From contig OY759217.1 in NCBI GenBank assembly GCA_963662175.1, positions 52,490,108 through 52,554,107 of the forward strand: DNA of 64,000 bases, in the 5' to 3' direction. The notes below the pieces were generated by a model. The model ran no database searches and had not been told where the DNA came from. It was given only the letters and a program-made list of their open reading frames with translations. Shown here piece by piece: positions 56,179 to 64,000 of the stretch. The DNA is from Aradus depressus. Taxonomy: Eukaryota > Arthropoda > Insecta > Hemiptera > Aradidae. A program made the translations under genes and the position numbers. How positions within the stretch are numbered: the stretch's first letter is position 1; each line of letters starts with the position of its first letter.

Positions 56179-58845
56179 TCATGGAGGAAATAACCAGTCA
56201 AATTTCAGCGATATCGACCGAGGGGAGGGGGGAGTTCCGGGGTGGGGGCTCAATTTTAAAATCCCTATAACTGCCGATGTAATCAATGTATCGACATCAA
56301 ATTTCGTATTTAAAACTAAAATCCACTTAGGACATAACCAGTCAAATTTCAGCGATATGGACCGAGGGGAGGGGGGAGTTCCGGGGTGGGGGCTCAACTT
56401 TAAAATCCCTATAACTGCCGATGTAAAGAATGTATCGACATCAAATGTCGTATTTAAAACCAAAATCCACTTAGGACATAACCAGTCAAATTTCAGCGAT
56501 ATCGGCTGAGGGGAGGGGGGAGTTCCGGGGTGGGGGCTCAATTCAAAAATCCCAATAACTGCCGATGTAATGAATGTATCGACGTCAAATTTCGTATTTA
56601 AAACTAAAATCCACTTAGGACATCACCAGTAAACGTTCTGCGATCTCGGCTGAGGGGAGGGGGGAGTTCCGGGGAGAGGGCTCAGTTCAAAAAACCACAA
56701 CCCCCCTCCCTTTCACAATTTCGTGACGTCGCACACTTTTTTTTTCTATTTGGCCTTCAAGATTACTACATATGAAATTTCATGACATTCCGACCATTAA
56801 TTAATGAGTTAGCACTATTTTTATGCTTAGCCCCCCCCTACAACCCCCCCTTCGATTCGAAATTTTGGGACGCCACAAAGCCTATCATTTAATCGATCTT
56901 GAAAGGATGCTACATGTGAAGTTTCATGAATATCCGTCCAGCCGTTTGGGCGTGATGCTGGAAGAAACATAGAAACAAACCCCGTTTCAGTATAGAAGTA
57001 TAGAACCCGGTAGAAGAGAATGGGCAGATAAGCGAGTCTGAATTTAAAAATCCCAATAACTCCCGATGTAATGAATGTATCAACATAAAATTTCGTATTT
57101 AAAATTAACATTCATGGAGGAAATAACCAGTCAAATTTCAGCGATATCGACCGAGGGGAGGGGGGAGTTCCGGGGTAGGGGCTCAATTGTAAAATCCCTA
57201 TAACTGCCGATGTAATGAATGTATCGACATCAAATGTCGTATTTAAAACCAAAATCCACTTAGGACATAACCAGTCAAATTTCAGCGATATCGGCCGAGG
57301 GGAGGGGGGAGTTCCGGGGTGGGGGCTCAATTCAAAAATCCCTATAACTGCCGATGTAATGAATGTATCGACATCAAATGTCGTATAAAAAACCAAAATC
57401 CACTTAGGACATAACCAGTCAAATTTCAGCGATATCGGCCGAGGGGAGGGGGGAGTTCTGGGGAGAGGGCTCACTTCAAAAATCCACAACCCCCCTCCCT
57501 TTCACAATTTCGTGACGTCGCACACTTTTTTTTCTATTTGGCCTTCAAGATTACTACATATGAAATTTAATGACAATCCGACCATTAATAAATGAGTTAG
57601 CACTATTTTTATGCTTAGCCCCCCCCTTACAACCCCCCCTCTGGTTCAAAATTTTGGGACGCCACAAAGCCTATTATTTAATCGATCTTGAAAGGATGCT
57701 ACATGTGAAGTTTCATGAATATCCGTCCAGCCGTTTGGGCGTGATGCTGGAAGAAACATAGAAACAAACCCCGCTTCAGTATAGAAGTATAGAACCCGGT
57801 AGAAGAGAATGGGCAGATTAGCGAGTCTGAATTTAAAAATCCCAATAACTCCCGATGTAATGACTGTATCAGCATAAAATTTCGTATTTAAAATTAACAT
57901 TCATGGAGGACATAACCAGTCAAATTTCAGCGATATCGACCGAGGGGAGGGGGGAGTTCCGGGGTGGGGGCTCAATTTTAAAATCCCAATAACTCCCGAT
58001 GTAATGAATGTATCAACATAAAATTTTGTATTTAAAATTAACATTCATGGAGGACATAACCAGTCAAATTTCAGCGATATGGACCGAGGGGAGGGGGGAG
58101 TTCCGGGGTGGGGGCTCAACTTTAAAATCCCTATAACTGCCGATGTAATTAATGTATCGACATCAAATTTCGTATTTAAAACTAAAATCCACTTAGGACA
58201 TAACCAGTCAAATTTCAGCGATATCGGCCGAGGGGAGGGGGGAGTTCCGGGGTGGGGGCTCAACTTTAAAATCCCTATAACTGCCGATGTAATGAATGTA
58301 TCGACATCAAATTTTGTATTTAAAACCAAAATCCACTTAGGACATCACCAGTAAAATTTCTGCGATATCGGCTGAGGGGAGGGGGGAGTTCCGGGGAGAG
58401 GGCTCAGTTCAAAAAACCACAACCCCCCTCCCTTTCACAATTTCGTGACGTCGCACCCTTTTTTTTTCTATTTGGCCTTCAAGATTACTACATATGAAAT
58501 TTCATGACATTCCGACCATTAATTAATGAGTTAGCACTATTTTTATGCTTAGCCCCCCCCTACAACCCCCCCTTCGGTTCGAAATTTTGGGACGCCACAA
58601 AGCCTATCATTTAATCGATCTTGAAAGGATGCTACATGTGAAGTTTCATGAATATCCGTCCAGCCGTTTGGGCGTGATGCTGGAAGAAACATAGAAACAA
58701 ACCCCGTTTCAGTATAGAAGTATAGAACCCGGTAGAAGAGAATGGGCAGATTAGCGAGTCTGAATTTAAAAATCCCAATAACTCCCGATGTAATGAATGT
58801 ATCAGCATAAAATTTCGTATTTAAAATTAACATTCATGGAGGACA
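56179..58845 (+). repeat. Copy of 23,632-26,300 (offset about 32,546 bp)
   Basis: The order and type of units match the left part of the array with an offset of 32,545-32,547 bp at seven checked points (for example 23,631/56,178, 24,564/57,111, 25,355/57,900 and 26,288/58,833). Private variants such as AATGACTGTATCAGCAT and GCGATATGGACCGAGG are shared. A third partial copy occurs at 60,411-62,300 (offset about 3300 bp from 57,112). Confidence 0.8.
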
Positions 58846-61800
58846 TAACCAGTCAAATTTCAGCGATATCGACCGAGGGGAGGGGGGAGTTCCGGGGTGG
58901 GGGCTCAATTTTAAATCCCAATAACTCCCGATGTAATGAATGTATCAACATAAAATTTTGTATTTAAAATTAACATTCATGGAGGACATAACCAGTCAAA
59001 TTTCAGCGATATGGACCGAGGGGAGGGGGGAGTTCCGGGGTGGGGGCTCAACTTTAAAATCCCAATAACTGCCGATGTAATGAATGTATCGACATCAAAT
59101 TTCGTATTTAAAACTAAAATCCACTTAGGACATCACCAGTAAACGTTCTGCGATCTCGGCTGAGGGGAGGGGGGAGTTCCGGGGAGAGGGCTCAGTTCAA
59201 AAAACCACAACCCCCCTCCCTTTCACAATTTCGTGACGTCGCACACTTTTTTTTTCTATTTGGCCTTCAAGATTACTACATATGAAATTTCATGACATTC
59301 CGACCATTAATTAATGAGTTAGCACTATTTTTATGCTTAGCCCCCCCCTACAACCCCCCCTTCGATTCGAAATTTTGGGACGCCACAAAGCCTATCATTT
59401 AATCGATCTTGAAAGGATGCTACATGTGAAGTTTCATGAATATCCGTCCAGCCGTTTGGGCGTGATGCTGGAAGAAACATAGAAACAAACCCCGTTTCAG
59501 TATAGAAGTATAGAACCCGGTAGAAGAGAATGGGCAGATAAGCGAGTCTGAATTTAAAAATCCCAATAACTCCCGATGTAATGAATGTATCAACATAAAA
59601 TTTCGTATTTAAAATTAACATTCATGGAGGAAATAACCAGTCAAATTTCAGCGATATCGACCGAGGGGAGGGGGGAGTTCCGGGGTAGGGGCTCAATTTT
59701 AAAATCCCTATAACTGCCGATGTAATGAATGTATCGACATCAAATGTCGTATTTAAAACCAAAATCCACTTAGGACATAACCAGTCAAATTTCAGCGATA
59801 TCGGCCGAGGGGAGGGGGGAGTTCCGGGGTGGGGGCTCAATTCAAAAATCCCTATAACTGCCGATGTAATGAATGTATCGACATCAAATGTCGTATAAAA
59901 AACCAAAATCCACTTAGGACATAACCAGTCAAATTTCAGCGATATCGGCCGAGGGGAGGGGGGAGTTCTGGGGAGAGGGCTCACTTCAAAAATCCACAAC
60001 CCCCCTCCCTTTCACAATTTCGTGACGTCGCACACTTTTTTTTTCTATTTGGCCTTCAAGATTACTACATATGAAATTTCATGACATTCCGACCATTAAT
60101 TAATGAGTTAGCACTATTTTTATGCTTAGCCCCCCCCTACAACCCCCCCTTCGGTTCGAAATTTTGGGACGCCACAAAGCCTATCATTTAATCGATCTTG
60201 AAAGGATGCTACATGTGAAGTTTCATGAATATCCGTCCAGCCGTTTGGGCGTGATGCTGGAAGAAACATAGAAACAAACCCCGTTTCAGTATAGAAGTAT
60301 AGAACCCGGTAGAAGAGAATGGGCAGATAAGCGAGTCTGAATTTAAAAATCCCAATAACTCCCGATGTAATGAATGTATCAACATAAAATTTCGTATTTA
60401 AAATTAACATTCATGGAGGAAATAACCAGTCAAATTTCAGCGATATCGACCGAGGGGAGGGGGGAGTTCCGGGGTAGGGGCTCAATTTTAAAATCCCTAT
60501 AACTGCCGATGTAATGAATGTATCGACATCAAATGTCGTATTTAAAACCAAAATCCACTTAGGACATAACCAGTCAAATTTCAGCGATATCGGCCGAGGG
60601 GAGGGGGGAGTTCCGGGGTGGGGGCTCAATTCAAAAATCCCTATAACTGCCGATGTAATGAATGTATCGACATCAAATGTCGTATAAAAAACCAAAATCC
60701 ACTTAGGACATAACCAGTCAAATTTCAGCGATATCGGCCGAGGGGAGGGGGGAGTTCTGGGGAGAGGGCTCACTTCAAAAATCCACAACCCCCCTCCCTT
60801 TCACAATTTCGTGACGTCGCACACTTTTTTTTTCTATTTGGCCTTCAAGATTACTACATATGAAATTTAATGACAATCCGACCATTAATAAATGAGTTAG
60901 CACTATTTTTATGCTTAGCCCCCCCCTTACAACCCCCCCTCTGGTTCAAAATTTTGGGACGCCACAAAGCCTATTATTTAATCGATCTTGAAAGGATGCT
61001 ACATGTGAAGTTTCATGAATATCCGTCCAGCCGTTTGGGCGTGATGCTGGAAGAAACATAGAAACAAACCCCGTTTCAGTATAGAAGTATAGAACCCGGT
61101 AGAAGAGAATGGGCAGATTAGCGAGTCTGAATTTAAAAATCCCAATAACTCCCGATGTAATGACTGTATCAGCATAAAATTTCGTATTTAAAATTAACAT
61201 TCATGGAGGACATAACCAGTCAAATTTCAGCGATATCGACCGAGGGGAGGGGGGAGTTCCGGGGTGGGGGCTCAATTTTAAAATCCCAATAACTCCCGAT
61301 GTAATGAATGTATCAACATAAAATTTTGTATTTAAAATTAACATTCATGGAGGACATAACCAGTCAAATTTCAGCGATATGGACCGAGGGGAGGGGGGAG
61401 TTCCGGGATGGGGGCTCAACTTTAAAATCCCTATAACTGCCGATGTAATTAATGTATCGACATCAAATTTCGTATTTAAAACTAAAATCCACTTAGGACA
61501 TAACCAGTCAAATTTCAGCGATATCGGCCGAGGGGAGGGGGGAGTTCCGGGGTGGGGGCTCAACTTTAAAATCCCTATAACTGCCGATGTAATGAATGTA
61601 TCGACATCAAATTTTGTATTTAAAACCAAAATCCACTTAGGACATCACCAGTAAAATTTCTGCGATATCGGCTGAGGGGAGGGGGGAGTTCCGGGGAGAG
61701 GGCTCAGTTCAAAAAACCACAACCCCCCTCCCTTTCACAATTTCGTGACGTCGCACCCTTTTTTTTTCTATTTGGCCTTCAAGATTACTACATATGAAAT

Positions 61801-64000
61801 TTCATGACATTCCGACCATTAATTAATGAGTTAGCACTATTTTTATGCTTAGCCCCCCCCTACAACCCCCCCTTCGGTTCGAAATTTTGGGACGCCACAA
61901 AGCCTATCATTTAATCGATCTTGAAAGGATGCTACATGTGAAGTTTCATGAATATCCGTCCAGCCGTTTGGGCGTGATGCTGGAAGAAACATAGAAACAA
62001 ACCCCGTTTCAGTATAGAAGTATAGAACCCGGTAGAAGAGAATGGGCAGATTAGCGAGTCTGAATTTAAAAATCCCAATAACTCCCGATGTAATGAATGT
62101 ATCAGCATAAAATTTCGTATTTAAAATTAACATTCATGGAGGACATAACCAGTCAAATTTCAGCGATATCGACCGAGGGGAGGGGGGAGTTCCGGGGTGG
62201 GGGCTCAATATTAAAATCCCAATAACTCCCGATGTAATGAATGTATCAACATAAAATTTTGTATTTAAAATTAACATTCATGGAGGACATAACCAGTCAA
62301 ATTTCAGCGATATGGATCGAGGGGAGGGGGGAGTTCCGGGGTGGGGGCTCAACTTTAAAATCCCTATAACTGCCGATGTAATTAATGTATCGACATCAAA
62401 TTTCGTATTTAAAACTAAAATCCACTTAGGACATAACCAGTCAAATTTCAGCGATATCGGCCCAGGGGAGGGGGGAGTTCCGGGGTGGGGGCTCAACTTT
62501 AAAATCCCTATAACTGCCGATGTAATGAATGTATCGACATCAAATTTTGTATTCTAAACCAAAATCCACTTAGGACATCACCAGTAAAATTTCTGCGATA
62601 TCGGCTGAGGGGAGGGGGGAGTTCCGGGGAGAGGGCTCAGTTCAAAAAACCACAACCCCCCTCCCTTTCACAATTTCGTGACGTCGCACACTTTTTTTTT
62701 CTATTTGGCCTTCAAGATTACTACATATGAAATTTCATGACATTCCGACCATTAATTAATGAGTTAGCACTATTTTTATGCTTAGCCCCCCCCTACAACC
62801 CCCCCTTCGGTTCGAAATTTTGGGACGCCACAAAGCCTATCATTTAATCGATCTTGAAAGGATGCTACATGTGAAGTTTCATGAATATCCGTCTAGCCGT
62901 TTGGGCGTGATGCTGGAAGAAACATAGAAACAAACCCCGTTTCAGTATAGAAGTATAGAAGCCGGTGGATGATAATGGGCAGATAAGCGAGTCTGAATTT
63001 AAAAATCCCAATAACTCCTGATGTAATGAATGTATAAACATAAAATTTCGTATTTAAAATTAACATTCATGGAGGAAATAACCAGTCAAATTTCAGCGAT
63101 ATCGACCGAGGGGAGGGGGGAGTTCCGGGGTGGGGGCTCAATTTTAAAATCCCTATAACTGCCGATGTAATCAATGTATCGACATCAAATTTCGTATTTG
63201 AAACTAAAATCCACTTAGGACATAACCAGTCAAATTTCAGCGATATCGGCCGAGGGGAGGGGGGAGTTCCGGGGTGGGGGCTCAACTTTAAAATCCCTAT
63301 AACTGCCGATGTAAAGAATGTATCGACATCAAATGTCGTATTTAAAACCAAAATCCACTTAGGACATAACCAGTCAAATTTCAGCGATATCGGCTGAGGG
63401 GAGGGGGGAGTTCCGGGGTGGGGGCTCAATTCAAAAATCCCAATAACTGCCGATGTAATGAATGTATCGACATCAAATTTCGTATTTAAAACTAAAATCC
63501 AATTAGGACATCACCAGTAAACGTTCTGCGATATCGGCCCAGGGGAGGGGGGAGTTCCGGGGTGGGGGCTCAACTTTAAAATCCCTATAACTGCCGATGT
63601 AATGAATGTATCGACATCAAATTTTGTATTCTAAACCAAAATCCACTTAGGACATCACCAGTAAAATTTCTGCGATATCGGCTGAGGGGAGGGGGGAGTT
63701 CCGGGGAGAGGGCTCAGTTCAAAAAACCACAACCCCCCTCCCTTTCACAATTTCGTGACGTCGCACACTTTTTTTTTCTATTTGGCCTTCAAGATTACTA
63801 CATATGAAATTTCATGACATTCCGACCATTAATTAATGAGTTAGCACTATTTTTATGCTTAGCCCCCCCCTACAACCCCCCCTTCGGTTCGAAATTTTGG
63901 GACGCCACAAAGCCTATCATTTAATCGATCTTGAAAGGATGCTACATGTGAAGTTTCATGAATATCCGTCTAGCCGTTTGGGCGTGATGCTGGAAGAAAC

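Larger units (their letters stand above)
22121..64000 (+). repeat. Nested 144-bp satellite array, continues past the right edge
   Basis: Almost 42 kb of tandem repeats. The basic G-rich monomer is 144 bp and contains ATAACTGCCGATGTAATGAA, TGTATCGACATCAAATTTCG, CCACTTAGGACATAACCAGT and GAGGGGAGGGGGGAGTTCC. Two, three or four monomers are followed by a 356-bp core (CACAATTTCGTGACGTCGCA ... TTTGGGACGCCACAAAGCC ... CGTTTGGGCGTGATGCTGG), giving units of 644, 788 or about 933 bp. I count roughly 50 cores and about 160 monomers. The multiple-of-three monomer creates recurring open frames of 63-125 codons on both strands, which I regard as artefacts. No gene, RNA or transposon end is visible inside. 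Confidence 0.97.

Noticed and set aside
23347..63429. Recurring open frames of 63-125 codons throughout the array (for example the 94-codon minus-strand frame starting MLILNTKFY)
   Set aside because: They repeat only because the monomer length (144) is a multiple of three. They sit on both strands, run through G/C homopolymer stretches, lack domains and change frame with single-base poly-T or poly-C differences between units.
22121..64000. CRISPR array
   Set aside because: Repeat units of 144 bp and more are contiguous, with no unique spacers and no cas genes, in animal DNA.
22121..64000. Centromere-type satellite with CENP-B boxes
   Set aside because: The higher-order structure resembles centromeric satellites, but I found no CENP-B-box-like sequence (TTCGnnnnAnnCGGG) and the array lies next to gene exons. 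A centromeric role is not supported from sequence alone.

Overview
This window is animal nuclear DNA, most likely from an arthropod or another invertebrate. It has AT-rich intergenic DNA, GT-AG introns of 77-176 bp plus one of about 2.3 kb, animal gene families, hAT and pogo/mariner-type transposon remnants, tRNA-derived SINEs and a huge satellite array. I cannot name the species from the sequence, and nothing here looks bacterial or plasmid-borne.

Layout. Positions 1-13,700 are repeat-rich and carry no gene I can support. They hold two non-autonomous DNA transposons with TA target-site duplications (204-807 and 6480-6973), several eroded copies of an interspersed repeat family, three minisatellites (72-bp, 51-bp and about 110-bp units), SINE copies and long G or C homopolymers. 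Positions 13,728-18,800 are the gene-containing part. It holds an intronless SLC35F6-like transporter on the minus strand, a hAT transposase C-terminal relic, a four-exon gene for a small predicted secreted protein on the minus strand (reconstructed here from splice sites), and, divergently from it, the 5' part of a MARCHF2/MARCHF3-type RING-CH membrane E3 ubiquitin ligase on the plus strand. Three short exons of the MARCHF gene lie at 18,295-18,797. A fourth at 21,127-21,347 encodes both membrane segments and ends at a splice donor in mid-codon.

From about 21,830 to the right edge (over 42 kb, still continuing at 64,000) the window is one nested satellite array. A 144-bp G-rich monomer is repeated two, three or four times and then followed by a 356-bp core, giving units of 644, 788 and 933 bp. 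Inside the core, two diverged halves are also exactly 144 bp apart. The units are built into higher-order repeats: 1432 bp in eight near-identical tandem copies at about 27.2-38.7 kb, with a 4297-bp three-copy super-period, and 1866 bp in about three copies at about 40.8-46.4 kb. Long-range duplications of array segments occur at offsets of 3.3, 3.6 and 32.5 kb. Every monomer carries a canonical four-tract G-quadruplex motif on the plus strand, about 160 in total by my arithmetic. Both building blocks have eroded dispersed relatives in the left half of the window, so the array appears to have been assembled from an interspersed element.

The array begins about 0.5 kb after the last visible MARCHF exon, and no C-terminal exon is visible. 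If the gene is intact, more than 42 kb of G-quadruplex-rich satellite sits inside its intron. I consider that, the nested satellite and the new secreted-protein gene to be the most interesting contents of the window.
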